Positions 18,471 to 31,002 are shown, counted from the first letter of the stretch. The stretch: 64,000 nucleotides of DNA from Arthrobacter sp. (GCA_031277795.1 JAITLQ010000011.1:61744-125743); one strand, 5' to 3'. The notes: generated by a model from the letters alone, not told the origin. Translations and numbers: made by a program.

Positions 18471-19484
18471 TCAGAAGGTGATGACGACCTTGTCGGAGGC
18501 GCCGGGGGTCAGCGCGAGCTCGAGGCCACGCTCCACCTCGGAGAAGGGCACGAGGTCGCCGATGATGTGCTGGTACTTGTCCCAGTGCTCGATGATCGAG
18601 TCGGTGACCTCGAAGATCTCCGTGGGATAGCCCATGGCCATGCGGATGTCGACCTCGGTCGTGAGGATGTCCTGCAGGTCCAGCTGCACCGGCTTCTTGT
18701 GCACGGCCACGATGGTCAGGACACCGCGCGGGCGCATGGCGGCCAGGGCGGTGTCGATCACGGCGGGGACGCCGGCCGCGTCGAGGTAGACGTCCGTGGC
18801 CGGTCGCTCCGGGCCACCGTTGAAGCCCGGCACGCTGCCCTGGAGCTCCTTGAGGCGCTCGATCACGTCCTCCTCCGCGGAGTTGATCACGGCGTCGACC
18901 CCCACCTTGAGGGCCTTCTCCAGGCGGGCGGGGATGACGTCGACCACCACCACGTGGGCCACGCCCTTGGACTTGAAGCCGATCGCGGCACCGAGGCCCA
19001 CGGGGCCCGCCCCAAACACGACGACCTTGCTCCCCTCCCCTGCGCCCGAGCGATTCACGCCGTGATAGGCGACGGCCATCGGCTCATTGAGCGCGGCCAC
19101 CTCCCACGGGATCTCGGAGGGGATGACGCGAAAGTCGACGCCGGGCCGGGCGTCCATGAGCAGCACGAACTCGGTCAGGGCGCCCTGCGCGCCGCCGTTG
19201 CCGATGATGCCGTCCTTGCCGGCCATGGGGTTGATGACGACGTGATCGCCGACCTCCACACCGGCGACCTCGGCGCCCACCTCGACGACCTCGGCGGAGG
19301 GTTCGTGACCCAGCGGGGTGTGCCCCTCGCGCGGCGGGATGCCTCCGCGGTGGATGTAGAAGAGGTCCGAGCCGCAGATGCCACAGGCCTTGATCCGGAC
19401 CAGCACGTCGTTGGGGCCGGCGGTGGGCTGCTCGACGTCGATGATCTCGGTGCTGCCCGCACCCGAAACGATGACGCTCTTCAT
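18471..19484 (-). CDS. Zinc-binding dehydrogenase (MDR superfamily) lacking the structural-zinc lobe
   Basis: A 337-aa medium-chain dehydrogenase of the sorbitol/threonine/butanediol dehydrogenase type. Catalytic zinc residues are seen in ACGICGSD (C34 or C37), GHE (H60-E61) and the NEPMAVAYHG segment. The Rossmann motif is GAGPVG at about 158-163. The four cysteines that normally bind a structural zinc near residues 85-110 are absent; that stretch reads NPMAGKDGIIGNGGAQGALTEF. It probably oxidises a polyol or sugar-derived alcohol. A divergent LacI-family gene with a perfect operator between them suggests sugar-responsive control. Confidence 0.88.
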   Translation of the reverse strand: MKSVIVSGAGSTEIIDVEQPTAGPNDVLVRIKACGICGSDLFYIHRGGIPPREGHTPLGHEPSAEVVEVGAEVAGVEVGDHVVINPMAGKDGIIGNGGAQGALTEFVLLMDARPGVDFRVIPSEIPWEVAALNEPMAVAYHGVNRSGAGEGSKVVVFGAGPVGLGAAIGFKSKGVAHVVVVDVIPARLEKALKVGVDAVINSAEEDVIERLKELQGSVPGFNGGPERPATDVYLDAAGVPAVIDTALAAMRPRGVLTIVAVHKKPVQLDLQDILTTEVDIRMAMGYPTEIFEVTDSIIEHWDKYQHIIGDLVPFSEVERGLELALTPGASDKVVITF

Positions 19485-19532
19485 GGGGATTCCTCCTGCT
19501 CGATGGGCTCCGGCGAGGGGGCGCCGGGCGTC

Positions 19533-19550
19533 TACTAACTCGATTTAGTA
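19533..19550. promoter_or_regulatory. LacI-type operator between dehydrogenase and lacI-family gene
   Basis: TACTAA-ctcgat-TTAGTA, an 18-bp dyad with the central CG typical of LacI/GalR operators. It is 48 bp from the dehydrogenase start and 34 bp from the regulator start, placed to repress both. Confidence 0.75.
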
Positions 19551-19584
19551 ATGTAGCACCGAGCCGAACAGGGAGGATAGGACG

Positions 19585-20535
19585 ATGCCCACTTCACGCC
19601 CCACCATGGCCGACGTCGCCCGCCTCGCGGGGGTCTCGCGCTCCACCGTGAGCTTTGTCCTCAACGACGTTCAGGGGCAGAGCATCCCCGAGGCCACGCG
19701 CACCAAGGTGACGGCGGCGGCGCACGAACTGGGGTATCGCCCCCACGCCCTGGCGCGCGCATTGCGCGAGGGGGCGGCCCGCATCGTGGTGCTCGACACC
19801 GGCAACATGCCGCACCTCGGCGTCCTCGAGGGCTTTGTCGAGGGTCTCTCCGCGGGCGTCGAGGAGGCGGACCACCACCTGCTCATCTCCCCGTTCGGCG
19901 CCGCGCGCTCCACCTCCCGCGCCGCCATCGAGGCCGTGCGCCCGGCCGGCGTCATCACCCTGCAGGAGCTGCACCTGGGCCCCTCCTCCCCCACGACCCT
20001 GGAGGTGGCGGCCGAGATGACCGGACACCTGCGCACGCCCTTGATGCACCTCGCCGCCGCCGGCCACACCGGCGTGGCCTTCGTCTACCCGGGCGAGTCG
20101 GAGACGGCATTCATGGACCGCATGCTCGAACACGCCCGCGAGGCGGCCGAGGGCGCCGGGCTGCGCGTGCTCACCACGCTCCCCCAGTCACGGATCCCGG
20201 CCGGTCCACCGGCGTCCGGCGCCACGGCGACGGGGCTGATCGAGCTGCTCAACGGTGCCACGGCGGTGCTGGGGCTGAGCGATACGTGCGCGCTCGCGGT
20301 GCTCGCGGCGGCGGCCGACGCCGGAATCGCGGTCCCCGAGCGGCTCTCCGTGATCGGCTTTGGGGGTTCCCCCGAGGCTGCACTGTGGCGACCCCGGCTC
20401 ACGAGCTCCACGATCGACGCCGCGGCATTCGGGCGGCGCGCCGCCTCGCGCGTGCTCGGGCTGGACCCAGCGCCGCTCCCCGAGCGCCTCTCGTGGATCC
20501 TCCCCGGCGAAACCGTGGGGCGGCCTTCGCGCTAG
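19585..20535 (+). CDS. LacI family transcriptional regulator
   Basis: A 316-aa regulator. The N-terminal LacI helix-turn-helix and hinge are clear: [20 protein letters not shown], then [13 protein letters not shown]. The rest is a periplasmic-binding-protein-like sugar-sensing domain, rather short and with the late phrase [12 protein letters not shown]. The start ATG at 19585 follows GGGAGGA. It is divergent from the dehydrogenase gene and probably represses it and itself through the 18-bp operator between them until a sugar or polyol binds. Confidence 0.92.
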   Translation: MPTSRPTMADVARLAGVSRSTVSFVLNDVQGQSIPEATRTKVTAAAHELGYRPHALARALREGAARIVVLDTGNMPHLGVLEGFVEGLSAGVEEADHHLLISPFGAARSTSRAAIEAVRPAGVITLQELHLGPSSPTTLEVAAEMTGHLRTPLMHLAAAGHTGVAFVYPGESETAFMDRMLEHAREAAEGAGLRVLTTLPQSRIPAGPPASGATATGLIELLNGATAVLGLSDTCALAVLAAAADAGIAVPERLSVIGFGGSPEAALWRPRLTSSTIDAAAFGRRAASRVLGLDPAPLPERLSWILPGETVGRPSR

Positions 20536-20682
20536 CGCGGTGCGCCCCGGGCGCCCGGGGCGCCCACCCGACCCTCCGGCCCCGTGACTCCCGGACGGGC
20601 GATCTACCAGCCGCGCACCGTCGCGCCTTGAAGGGGAGCACCACACCCGCCCAGAGACCTGGGCAAACCGCCCGGGAAAAGC

Positions 20683-20713
20683 AAAAGACCCGGTCCAGAG
20701 GACCGGGTCTTTT
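20683..20713. terminator. Bidirectional rho-independent terminator
   Basis: AAAAGACCCGGTCC-aga-GGACCGGGTCTTTT: a 14-bp stem with A and T tracts on both sides. It ends both the rightward LacI gene and the leftward tRNA-Leu. A GC-only palindrome nearer the LacI stop (about 20542-20565) may assist. Confidence 0.9.
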
Positions 20714-20718
20714 CTTTG

Positions 20719-20802
<84 letters not shown>

Positions 20803-21194
20803 GAGAGTAGCTGCACCTCAGGCAACCCGTGGGAGTCACTTTCGGAGCGAGATTAAGCCTACAGGCCTCCGCGCGAGATTCCTAATCGGGCCTCTCCGCC
20901 GCCCCAGTGGCGCCCACGCCGGGGGCGAGCAGGGCGCAGGCGCGGTGCACCAGGGGCGCGCGGGTCGCCGACCGTTCCCTGTTCGACACCGGTTTCACAG
21001 CCCGCTATCACGGGGATCCCGCCTACCTCGCAGTCCGGTTGGGTAGCATCGAGGCCGGACACCGGTGTCCGTGATCACCCCGGCGTGCCCTCATGCGGCC
21101 CGCAGTCACCCACTCAAGGGTGGCGTGATCACGCAGCGGATCCGGTCGGCGCACGCGCGTCGACATTCCCCCAGTTTGAGGAAAGGAGGCCACG
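20803..21194. other. Upstream region of the fha-pkn operon with palindromes
   Basis: No gene is supported in 392 bp. It holds the tRNA-Leu promoter on the left and the long leader/promoter of fhaA on the right. Palindromes CGGACACCGGTGTCCG (21056-21071) and two copies of GTGATCAC (21071-21078 and 21125-21132) stand out. TAGCAT near 21044 could be a -10 box. Confidence 0.6.
21056..21132. promoter_or_regulatory. Palindromic operator candidates upstream of fhaA
   Basis: A perfect 16-bp palindrome CGGACACCGGTGTCCG directly abuts GTGATCAC, and a second GTGATCAC lies 54 bp on. The decamer ACACCGGTGT inside the first recurs twice in the DnaA-box cluster at 35.6 and 35.9 kb. Regulator unknown. Confidence 0.4.
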
Positions 21195-21977
21195 ATGGGC
21201 ATCGTCAAGGGACTCGAGCGCGGCCTCGAGAGATTGGTGGCCAAGGCCTTCCGCGGCGCGTCGAACGACGGTGTGAAGCCGGTCGAGATCGCCAATCGAC
21301 TCCGCAACGTCATGGACGACGAGGCGTTTGCCATGTCGGAGGGCCGCACCGTCGCGCCCCACTCCTTCACCGTTCGCCTGGGCGACGAGGACTACGACAA
21401 GGCCCGCGACTGGGGACAGCCCCTCGCGCAGGAGCTCGCGGACGTAGCCCTCGAACACGCTCAGGCCCAGGACTACACGCTGCGCGACGCCGTCAGCGTG
21501 ACCTTCCGCCACGACTCATCGCTTGGCCGAGGCCACCTCGAGGTGGATTCCTCGCTCGGAGGGCCGCAGGCGGCTCCGCCGCGCCCCTCTCGCCCGGCGC
21601 CGAGCCCGGCCACCGAGCCCGAGATCCCGCGCGGTGCCACGAGCCGCATCGCGCCGCCGCCGCCGCGCCCGCAAGCGCCCACGCCGGTCATCGAGGTGGA
21701 GGGCAGGCGCTACGGCATCAACGCCGAGGAAATCACGATCGGCCGCTCCTCCGAGGCCGACATCCAGGTGGACGACACCGGGGTCTCCCGCAAGCACACC
21801 GCCATCGTCCGCCGCGGGGAGCGGGTCTACGCCCGCGACCTCGGCTCCACCAACGGCACCTTTGTGAACGGCACCCGGATCACGGGCGACACCGAACTTC
21901 TCGACGGAACGGTGGTGGCGCTTGGCCACACCCGCATCACCTTCCGGCTCGAGGCCAACCCCCAAGGGGTGAAGTAG
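21195..21977 (+). CDS. fhaA: FhaA: DUF3662 and FHA domain protein
   Basis: A 260-aa cytoplasmic protein. The N-terminal DUF3662 (FhaA_N) domain spans about residues 1-115 (MGIVKGLERGLERLVAKAFR), a Pro/Arg-rich linker of about 50 residues follows, and an FHA domain occupies about 170-255 with GRSSEAD, SRKH and GSTNGTFVNG. FHA domains bind phosphothreonine; FhaA in Mycobacterium binds the phosphorylated MviN/MurJ pseudokinase domain and regulates peptidoglycan precursor export. It is the first gene of the fhaA-fhaB-pstP-rodA-pbpA-pknA-pknB operon. Start ATG follows AGGAAAGGAGG. Confidence 0.95.
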   Translation: MGIVKGLERGLERLVAKAFRGASNDGVKPVEIANRLRNVMDDEAFAMSEGRTVAPHSFTVRLGDEDYDKARDWGQPLAQELADVALEHAQAQDYTLRDAVSVTFRHDSSLGRGHLEVDSSLGGPQAAPPRPSRPAPSPATEPEIPRGATSRIAPPPPRPQAPTPVIEVEGRRYGINAEEITIGRSSEADIQVDDTGVSRKHTAIVRRGERVYARDLGSTNGTFVNGTRITGDTELLDGTVVALGHTRITFRLEANPQGVK

Positions 21978-21981
21978 ACAC

Positions 21982-22476
21982 GTGGCACCACTTGTCCTGA
22001 CTCTTCTGCGCTTCGGCTTCCTGGCCCTCGTGTGGGTCCTCGTCCTGGTCGTCATCTTCTCGTTGCGCCGCGATCTTGGCGTGGGCCAGCGCACGCGCGT
22101 GGCCAGCGCCGAGACCGAACGCCGTGGCCGCAAAGCCCCAGCACCGGCGCCGGCGGCGGCCGTGGCCGTGGAATCGGCCCCTCGCCCCGCGAGCGAGCTC
22201 GTGGTCCTCGCCGGCAGCCGCGCGGGGACGGTGATCCCCCTCGGCGCCAGCCCGCTGCTGCTCGGGCGCGCCCAGGAAGCGAACCTCGTCCTGGATGATG
22301 ACTACTCCTCCGGCCGCCACGCGCGGCTGTTCCCGCAGGGAAGCCGCTGGTTCCTCGAGGACCTCGGCTCCACCAACGGCACCTTCATCGACGACGCCCC
22401 GCTCACCCGCGCCCAGCCGGTGGAGCCCGGCCAGCGCATCCGAATCGGCAAGACCGTGATGGAGTTGAGGCCATAG
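21982..22476 (+). CDS. fhaB: FhaB (FipA-type): membrane-anchored FHA domain protein
   Basis: A 164-aa protein with one N-terminal transmembrane helix (about residues 5-28) and a C-terminal FHA domain (about 75-160) with GRAQEAN, SGRHARL and GSTNGTFIDD. GTG start, 4 bp after the fhaA stop. In related actinobacteria the homologue (FipA/FhaB) is phosphorylated by PknA/PknB and links kinase signalling to FtsZ and the divisome. It would act at the inner face of the membrane. Confidence 0.94.
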   Translation: MAPLVLTLLRFGFLALVWVLVLVVIFSLRRDLGVGQRTRVASAETERRGRKAPAPAPAAAVAVESAPRPASELVVLAGSRAGTVIPLGASPLLLGRAQEANLVLDDDYSSGRHARLFPQGSRWFLEDLGSTNGTFIDDAPLTRAQPVEPGQRIRIGKTVMELRP

Positions 22477-22477
22477 C

Positions 22478-23905
22478 ATGGCGCTCTATCTGGACTTTGC
22501 GGCCGCCTCAGACGTGGGCCGCGTCCGCAAGAAGAACGACGATTCCGGCTACGCCGGGCGCTATCTTGCCGTCGTTGCCGACGGCATGGGCGGCCACGTG
22601 GGTGGCGATGTCGCTTCCGCTTCGACGGTCCTTGATCTGGTGCACCTCGATCACCCGGACGTGGCTCACCCCGCCACGACCCTGGCGGACGAGATCCAGA
22701 GCGCCAACATCATCCTCAACGAGCTCGTTGACGCCAACCCCAAGCTCTCCGGCATGGGCACCACGGTGACGGCCCTGCTCCTGACGGGCGACCGCTTCCG
22801 CTTTGCCCACATCGGCGATTCGCGGGCGTACCGCCTCAAGGACGGCGTCTGGGAGCAGATCTCGCGCGATCACACCTTCGTTGAGAAGCTCCTCGAGGAG
22901 GGGCGCATCACGCCAGAAGAGGCGAAGGTGCACCCGCACCGCAACGTCATCATGCGCGTGCTTGGCGATTCCGATGCCTCCCCCGAGCTGGATCTGCAGG
23001 AGTTCCCCGTGGAACCCGGCGAGGTCTGGATGCTCTGCAGCGACGGCATCAACGCCGTGGTGCCTGAGGAGGAGACCGAGCGCATCATGCGCGCCGCCGG
23101 TTCCGTCGAGGACGCGGCTAGGGCCCTGGTTGAGCGGACGCTGGAGCTTGGTAGCCCGGATAACGTCACCGCCGTGGTGGTGCAGGTGCTCGACGACGCC
23201 GCGACGCCGCCCTCGCTCCCCCTCGCCTCCGAGGACAACCGCGAGGACCCCTCGCCGGATACCGGCCAGCTGCGCGTCGCGGCGGACGGCGATCTCGCCG
23301 CCAATCAGGCGATCCTGCGTCACGAGATGGCCAACCGGCCGCATTCGCTCGTCGGCGCGGCCCTGCTGGCCACCGAGTCCGGCCAGATTCCCATCGTGAC
23401 GCAGCGCTCCGGGGAGCGCCGCGCCGCCGCCCTGCTCAACCACAAGTCGGCGCAGGCCGAGGCGGAGGCGCTGGCCCCCGAAGCGGAACTGCTCAGCGAT
23501 GAGCCGCGTCGCCGCCGGGGCTGGGTGCTTCCCGGCATCCTCGTGGTCTGCATCGGCCTGCTCGCCTCCGTCCTGTACTTCGGGTACACCTGGACGCAGA
23601 CGCGCTACTTCGCCGGCCTCGATGACGGCAAGGTGGCGGTCTTCCAAGGCGTCTCGCAAGACATCGGCCCGATCAAGCTCTCGCACGTCGACACCACCAC
23701 ACAGGTGCCCGTCGATGTGCTTCCGCAGTTCTGGCAAGACAAGCTGCGCGCCGGCATCCCCGCCGACAACCGCCAGGAGGCCATGGATACCCTCCGCCTC
23801 GTGGTTCTCAAGGCCAAGGAGCAGTGCACCGTCGTGGCCCCCGGAGCAAGCGGCTCGGCCAGCGCCGAAGCCCCCGCCTTCTGCAGCGAGGAGGTGCCTC
23901 AGTGA
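22478..23905 (+). CDS. pstP: PstP: PP2C-family Ser/Thr protein phosphatase
   Basis: A 475-aa membrane phosphatase. The PP2C catalytic domain covers about residues 1-235 with metal-binding aspartates in VVADGMGGHVGGDVAS, HIGDSRAYR, SDGI and GSPDNVT. A transmembrane helix lies at about 348-372, followed by an extracellular tail of about 100 residues. It removes phosphate from targets of PknA and PknB, and from the kinases themselves. Its start is 2 bp from the fhaB stop and its stop overlaps the rodA start. Confidence 0.95.
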   Translation: MALYLDFAAASDVGRVRKKNDDSGYAGRYLAVVADGMGGHVGGDVASASTVLDLVHLDHPDVAHPATTLADEIQSANIILNELVDANPKLSGMGTTVTALLLTGDRFRFAHIGDSRAYRLKDGVWEQISRDHTFVEKLLEEGRITPEEAKVHPHRNVIMRVLGDSDASPELDLQEFPVEPGEVWMLCSDGINAVVPEEETERIMRAAGSVEDAARALVERTLELGSPDNVTAVVVQVLDDAATPPSLPLASEDNREDPSPDTGQLRVAADGDLAANQAILRHEMANRPHSLVGAALLATESGQIPIVTQRSGERRAAALLNHKSAQAEAEALAPEAELLSDEPRRRRGWVLPGILVVCIGLLASVLYFGYTWTQTRYFAGLDDGKVAVFQGVSQDIGPIKLSHVDTTTQVPVDVLPQFWQDKLRAGIPADNRQEAMDTLRLVVLKAKEQCTVVAPGASGSASAEAPAFCSEEVPQ

Positions 23906-25404
23906 ACGCTCTCGCCACAGATGCCCCCAGTGGCATGAACAAACGCAAGCAGCGGCCGCAACCCACGCGACGCACGCTCGAGCTCTTCCTGCTCGTGCTC
24001 GCACTGGGCGTCACGGCCCTCGCCGACTACCTGGTCTCCTCCAGCGTCGGCGCCTCGAGCAACGACACCTCCTGGATCACCCATGTCGTGGTTCTGGGGG
24101 CACTCGGCCTCGGCGTCAACATCTCACTGCGCCTGTGGGCCAAATATGCCGATCCGTTCATTCTTCCGGTGGTCGTGGCGTTGAACGGCATCGGCCTGGC
24201 CATGATTCACCGCCTCGACCTGGCCTCGACCTCGGCCGCGGGCAGCAATGCCGCGACGAGTCAGCTTTTGTATACCGGTCTCGGCATGGTGTGTGCCGTG
24301 GTGGTCATGTGGATCATCCGCGATCACCGCGTGCTGCGCCGCTTCACCTATGTGTGGCTCGCCGCCTCCGTGGTGTTGCTCGTCCTTCCTCTGGTTCCCG
24401 GGCTCGGGGCAGGCACGATCAACGGCGCCAACATTTGGATCCGGATCGGCTCGTTCTCCTTGCAGCCCGGCGAGTTCGCCAAGATCACGCTGGCCCTCTT
24501 CTTCGCCTCCTACCTCGGCTCCAAGCGCGACCTCATCCTCCTGGCGGGCCGCAAGATCGGGCCGTTGCAGCTGCCACGGGCCCGCGACCTGGGTCCCATG
24601 CTCGTGGCCTGGGCCGTCGCCCTCGGCGTGCTCGTGTTCCAGCGCGATCTGGGCTCGGCCATCATGTTCTTCGGCCTCTTCATGGTGATGATCTACGTCG
24701 CCACGGGCCGCGTGTCCTGGATTGTCATCGGCCTCGTGCTGATGGCGGTCGGTGCCGCGGCCGCCATGATGTTCATGGGTCACGTCCAGCGCCGTGTCAA
24801 CGTGTGGCTCAACGCCTTCGATCCCAGCGTCTACGAGGCCAAGGGTGGGAGCCTGCAGATCGTTCAAGGCCTCTTCGCCATGGCCAACGGCGGCATGGTG
24901 GGCACCGGCTTGGGCGGCGGCCAGCCCTACCGCATCCCCGTCGCCAAGTCGGACATGATCTACGCCTCGCTCGGCGAGGAGCTTGGCCTCATCGGCATGC
25001 TTGCCGTGGTCTGCCTCTTCCTCATCCTCATCAGCCGCGGCATCCGGGCCGCCCTGGGTGCGCGCGATAGCTTCGGCAAGCTCCTGGGCACGGGCCTCAG
25101 CTTCATCCTCGCGCTGCAGTTCTTTGTGGTGACCGCGGGGGTTCTGCGCGTCATGCCGCTCACCGGCCTCGCCACCCCCTTCCTCGCAGCGGGCGGTTCC
25201 GCCCTGCTGGCCAACTGGATCTTGGTGTCCCTCTTGCTTCTCATCTCCCACAACGCCAGGCGCCCGTCCACGGGCGGCGGCACGCTCTCCACCACCGAGC
25301 AGGGCATCATCGACCGCAAGGTCGAGGCCAAGCGCGCTCAGGAGGCCGGCGACGCCGGCCCCGGCGCGCCCGCTCGCCCGCTCACGGGGGGTGAGAACGC
25401 GTGA
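23902..25404 (+). CDS. rodA: RodA: SEDS-family peptidoglycan polymerase
   Basis: A 500-aa integral membrane protein (about 10-12 helices) of the FtsW/RodA/SpoVE family, the glycosyltransferase that polymerises lipid II for wall elongation. The GTG start at 23902 overlaps the pstP stop and is preceded by GAGGAGG; a longer frame inside pstP is not used. Family motifs are visible: GANIWIRIGSFSLQPGEFAK, QRDLGSA, GGGQPYRIPVAKSDMIYASLGEELGLIG and the late TGLATPFLAAGGSAL. Its partner transpeptidase pbpA follows with a 4-bp overlap. Confidence 0.96.
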   Translation: MNALATDAPSGMNKRKQRPQPTRRTLELFLLVLALGVTALADYLVSSSVGASSNDTSWITHVVVLGALGLGVNISLRLWAKYADPFILPVVVALNGIGLAMIHRLDLASTSAAGSNAATSQLLYTGLGMVCAVVVMWIIRDHRVLRRFTYVWLAASVVLLVLPLVPGLGAGTINGANIWIRIGSFSLQPGEFAKITLALFFASYLGSKRDLILLAGRKIGPLQLPRARDLGPMLVAWAVALGVLVFQRDLGSAIMFFGLFMVMIYVATGRVSWIVIGLVLMAVGAAAAMMFMGHVQRRVNVWLNAFDPSVYEAKGGSLQIVQGLFAMANGGMVGTGLGGGQPYRIPVAKSDMIYASLGEELGLIGMLAVVCLFLILISRGIRAALGARDSFGKLLGTGLSFILALQFFVVTAGVLRVMPLTGLATPFLAAGGSALLANWILVSLLLLISHNARRPSTGGGTLSTTEQGIIDRKVEAKRAQEAGDAGPGAPARPLTGGENA

Positions 25405-26870
25405 ACCAGGCCATCAGGCGGACCTGGGTCGCCGTCGTCGTGCTCTTGGCGATCATCATGGGCGCCACCACGTACGTGCAGTTCTTTGCCGCCGATGCGA
25501 TCAACAACAACGCGCTGAACGCCTCGCGCAAGCTCGATGCGGCCAATTCGTCACCGCGCGGCAGCATCTTGGTGGGCGGCGAGGCGATCGCCGAGTCGGT
25601 CAAGAATCCAGAGGGCAGCACGTACGCGTACAAGCGCGTCTACAACGACGCCAAGCTCTACTCGGGGCTGACCGGCTACTTCAGCCTGGACGCCGGCGTG
25701 ACCCAGCTCGAATCCTCGCAGAACCAGACGCTCATGGGCAGCTCGGACGATCAGTTCTTCGACCGCATCGCCAATCTGTTCACCGGGCAGGACGATCAGG
25801 GCGCCAACATCGAGCTCACGATCGACGCGAAGATCCAGCAGGCCGCCTACGACGCGCTGCCGGATGACTTCAAGGGCACCGTGGTGGTGCTCAACCCCAA
25901 GACCGGCGAGATCCTCGCGATGGTGTCCAAGCCCAGCTTCGACACCAACCTCCTGGCGGTGCAGTCCACGGCCAAGGCGGCGGCGAATCGGGCCGAGCTC
26001 TCCAAGAACAAGAACGTCCGCCTCTACTGGAACCCGGCCGTGCAGGATCGAGTGTCGCCCGGCTCCACGTTCAAGCTGCTCGACCTCGTGGCCGGCTTCG
26101 AGACGGGCTACTTCACCCTCGATGGTGAATACGACAACTCGGAGAAGTGGACGCCGCCGGGGACCAGCAAGCCGCTCGGCAACTTCGACGGCGGCAACTG
26201 CGCGCAGCAGCCAAACAAGGCCTCGCTGCGCTTCATCGTGGCCCAGTCCTGCAACACCCCCTTCGGCCAGGCCATCCAGGAGATCGGCCAGAACAAGATG
26301 AAGGAGGTGACGGAGCGCTTCGGCTTCAACTCGAAGCCGGATTGGCTGGGTCTTTCTCCCAGCGCCGCCTCGGTGTGGCCCACCGAGACGATGTCACCTG
26401 GCAACCTTGCCTCCGCCGCCATCGGCCAGTACGACGTCCAGGCCACGGTGCTGCAGATGGCCATGGTGGCCGCCGGCATCGCCAACGACGGTGTGCTCAT
26501 GAAGCCCCAGCTCATCAAGCAGGTGACGGGCTCGGACCTGCAGGTGCTGCAGGACTTCAAGGCGGAGAAGTACTCCACCGTGACCACGGCCGACATCGCC
26601 AACAACATCACCGAGCTGATGCGTGGGCCGGTGAAGTCGGGAACGGCGACGAGGGCGGCCATCCCCGGCCTCGACATCGCGGCCAAGACCGGAACCGCCC
26701 AGATCGGCACCGGCACAGGCAAGGTCAACGCATGGATTACCGGCTTTGCGCCGGCGGATGATCCCGAGGTCGCCATCGCGGTGAACGTCGAGAACATCAC
26801 TTACAACCAGAGCCACGGGCTCACCAGCACGATTATGAAGAACGTACTCAAGGCGGTGTTCAACAAGTGA
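25401..26870 (+). CDS. pbpA: PbpA: class B penicillin-binding protein (transpeptidase)
   Basis: A 489-aa D,D-transpeptidase that cross-links peptidoglycan together with RodA. A single N-terminal transmembrane segment (about 10-30) anchors the extracytoplasmic enzyme. Active-site motifs are S222-T-F-K225, S283-C-N285 and K429-T-G-T. A dimerisation/pedestal region (about 60-140) precedes the transpeptidase domain. It overlaps both rodA and pknA by 4 bp, in the standard actinobacterial order. Confidence 0.96.
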   Translation: MNQAIRRTWVAVVVLLAIIMGATTYVQFFAADAINNNALNASRKLDAANSSPRGSILVGGEAIAESVKNPEGSTYAYKRVYNDAKLYSGLTGYFSLDAGVTQLESSQNQTLMGSSDDQFFDRIANLFTGQDDQGANIELTIDAKIQQAAYDALPDDFKGTVVVLNPKTGEILAMVSKPSFDTNLLAVQSTAKAAANRAELSKNKNVRLYWNPAVQDRVSPGSTFKLLDLVAGFETGYFTLDGEYDNSEKWTPPGTSKPLGNFDGGNCAQQPNKASLRFIVAQSCNTPFGQAIQEIGQNKMKEVTERFGFNSKPDWLGLSPSAASVWPTETMSPGNLASAAIGQYDVQATVLQMAMVAAGIANDGVLMKPQLIKQVTGSDLQVLQDFKAEKYSTVTTADIANNITELMRGPVKSGTATRAAIPGLDIAAKTGTAQIGTGTGKVNAWITGFAPADDPEVAIAVNVENITYNQSHGLTSTIMKNVLKAVFNK

Positions 26871-28561
26871 GACCCACCAGCGGCATCTCCCTCGGCGGCC
26901 GATACAGGCTGACCGACAGGATCGCCATCGGGGGCATGGGCGAGGTCTGGAAGGCCCTCGACGACGTCCTCGGGCGCGTTGTGGCCATCAAGATCCTCAA
27001 GGAGGAATACACGGGTGACCCCGGCTTCCTTGAGCGTTTCCGCGCCGAGGCGCGGCACACCGCCCTGCTGAACAACGACGGCATCGCCAACGTCTTCGAC
27101 TACGGCGAGGCAGACGGTTCGGCCTACCTCGTGATGGAACTCGTGCCGGGGGAGCCCCTCTCCACGATCATCGAGCGCGAGCGTGTCCTCACGCCCGACT
27201 TCACGCTCTCGGTCATCGCGCAGACGGCGCGCGCTCTCTCCGCCGCGCACGCGCGCGGCCTGGTGCACCGCGACGTCAAGCCGGGCAACCTCCTCATCAT
27301 GCCCAACGGCAAGGTGAAGATCACCGACTTCGGCATCGCCCGCCTCGCTGACCAGGTGCCGCTCACGGCGACCGGCCAGGTCATGGGCACCGCCCAGTAC
27401 CTGGCGCCGGAGCAGGCAACGGGTCAGACAGCGACCGGGCAGTCGGATCTGTACTCCCTCGGCGTCATCGGCTACGAGTGCCTCGCCGGGCGCCGTCCCT
27501 TTACGGGCGAGTCCCAGATCGCCATCGCCCTGGCCCAGGTCAACGACCGCCCGCCGGCCCTGCCCGAGACCCTGCCTGCACCCCTGCGCGCCCTCATCCT
27601 CTCGATGCTGGCCAAGGATCCGGCCGAGCGCCCGAGCAACGCCTCGCAGCTGGCCATCGCTGCCGACGCCCTGCGCGCCGGCCGCACCGAGGCGGCGGTG
27701 GCCGCCGTCCCCGGCATGGCCGCCTTCCTCGGCGCCGGCGACGCGGCGACGCAGGCCATGACCCAGGCCTTCGAGGCCCCCACGCAGGCGACCCAGGCGA
27801 TCTCCGCCACCTCCACCCCGGCCACAAGCGCCATGCCCACCGTCGCCTCGGAGCAGGTGGAGGAGGAGATCGGCGCGACCGCCTCGCCCTCCCAGCAGCA
27901 GACCTCGGGATGGACGCAGCTGAGCACGGTGGACGACGAGCCGCTCTCCGATGATCCGGACGCCGCCCCGGCGAACGGTTCCCGCAAGGGCCTGGTGTGG
28001 GGGATCGTCGCAGCCGTGGTGGTCGTGCTCGTGATTCTCGGCTTCGTCTTCGGCCCCAAGCTCTTCGGGGGAGAGGAGGCCGCCACCTCGGCACCCGTCA
28101 CGAGCGAAAGCAGCACCTCGAGTCAGCCCACCACTGAATCGAGCGAGCCGACGCAGTCAGAGGAGCCCACGCAGTCGACGCCGTCTAGCCAGCCCACGCC
28201 CTCGAGCACCTCGGCCTACCTGGACAGGTCCCAGTTCATCGGGATGCAGGTGGATGAGGCGGCGGCCCAGCTGAACGACCTCGGCTATCGCAACATCAAG
28301 CAGGTCCAGCGCGTGGCCGATGCGGAGGAGTCCTCCGTCGTGGAGATCTCCCCGGCCAACGGCTACGTGCCCTTCACCGCGCAGATCACCTTGTACTTCG
28401 CGGTGCCGCCGGAGCAGACCGATCCGCCGGAAACGACGGAGTCGACGCCGGAGACCACGCCGGCCACCGACGACTCCACCCCCGAGCCCACGGACGTCGC
28501 CACCACGCCGGCCGCCACCACGCCAGCGTCGACACCGACGGCGACGCAGACCAAGAACTGA
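26867..28561 (+). CDS. pknA: PknA-type Ser/Thr protein kinase with one PASTA-like domain
   Basis: A 564-aa transmembrane kinase. The kinase domain spans about 1-270, with the glycine loop [10 protein letters not shown], catalytic HRDVKPGN (D136), DFGIAR, and the APEQ segment. A Thr/Ala-rich juxtamembrane region is followed by a transmembrane helix near 373-398. Outside are a Ser/Thr/Glu-rich spacer, one PASTA-like unit (about 450-515, [16 protein letters not shown]) and a Thr/Pro-rich tail. Mycobacterial PknA lacks PASTA, so this one may sense wall fragments directly. GTG start overlaps the pbpA stop. Confidence 0.94.
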   Translation: MRPTSGISLGGRYRLTDRIAIGGMGEVWKALDDVLGRVVAIKILKEEYTGDPGFLERFRAEARHTALLNNDGIANVFDYGEADGSAYLVMELVPGEPLSTIIERERVLTPDFTLSVIAQTARALSAAHARGLVHRDVKPGNLLIMPNGKVKITDFGIARLADQVPLTATGQVMGTAQYLAPEQATGQTATGQSDLYSLGVIGYECLAGRRPFTGESQIAIALAQVNDRPPALPETLPAPLRALILSMLAKDPAERPSNASQLAIAADALRAGRTEAAVAAVPGMAAFLGAGDAATQAMTQAFEAPTQATQAISATSTPATSAMPTVASEQVEEEIGATASPSQQQTSGWTQLSTVDDEPLSDDPDAAPANGSRKGLVWGIVAAVVVVLVILGFVFGPKLFGGEEAATSAPVTSESSTSSQPTTESSEPTQSEEPTQSTPSSQPTPSSTSAYLDRSQFIGMQVDEAAAQLNDLGYRNIKQVQRVADAEESSVVEISPANGYVPFTAQITLYFAVPPEQTDPPETTESTPETTPATDDSTPEPTDVATTPAATTPASTPTATQTKN

Positions 28562-28620
28562 GCGGTCTCGGGACATCCTCGAGGCCCCCGCACCCACTAC
28601 AGACATCCAGGAGGTGACCC

Positions 28621-30876
<2,256 letters not shown>

Positions 30877-30890
30877 CCCTGCGCCAGAAG

Positions 30891-30997
30891 GCCGACGCCG
30901 GTGGTGCCCCGCAAGGGGCGCCACCGGCGTCGGCGTTGTGGGGCCAGGATCGCCCGGCCGGTGCCCGACGGTGGGTGGTGACCACCCGCCGTCGGGC
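30891..30997. terminator. Two strong hairpins between pknB and trpG
   Basis: The first (30891-30934) is a 20-bp stem with one G-T pair and a GCAA tetraloop (arm starts GCCGACGCCGGTGG). The second (30963-30997) is a 17-bp stem with arm GCCCGACGGTGGGTGGT. They lie between convergent genes and share the type E core, so they are probably bidirectional terminators. Confidence 0.75.
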
Positions 30998-31002
30998 GGG
31001 GT

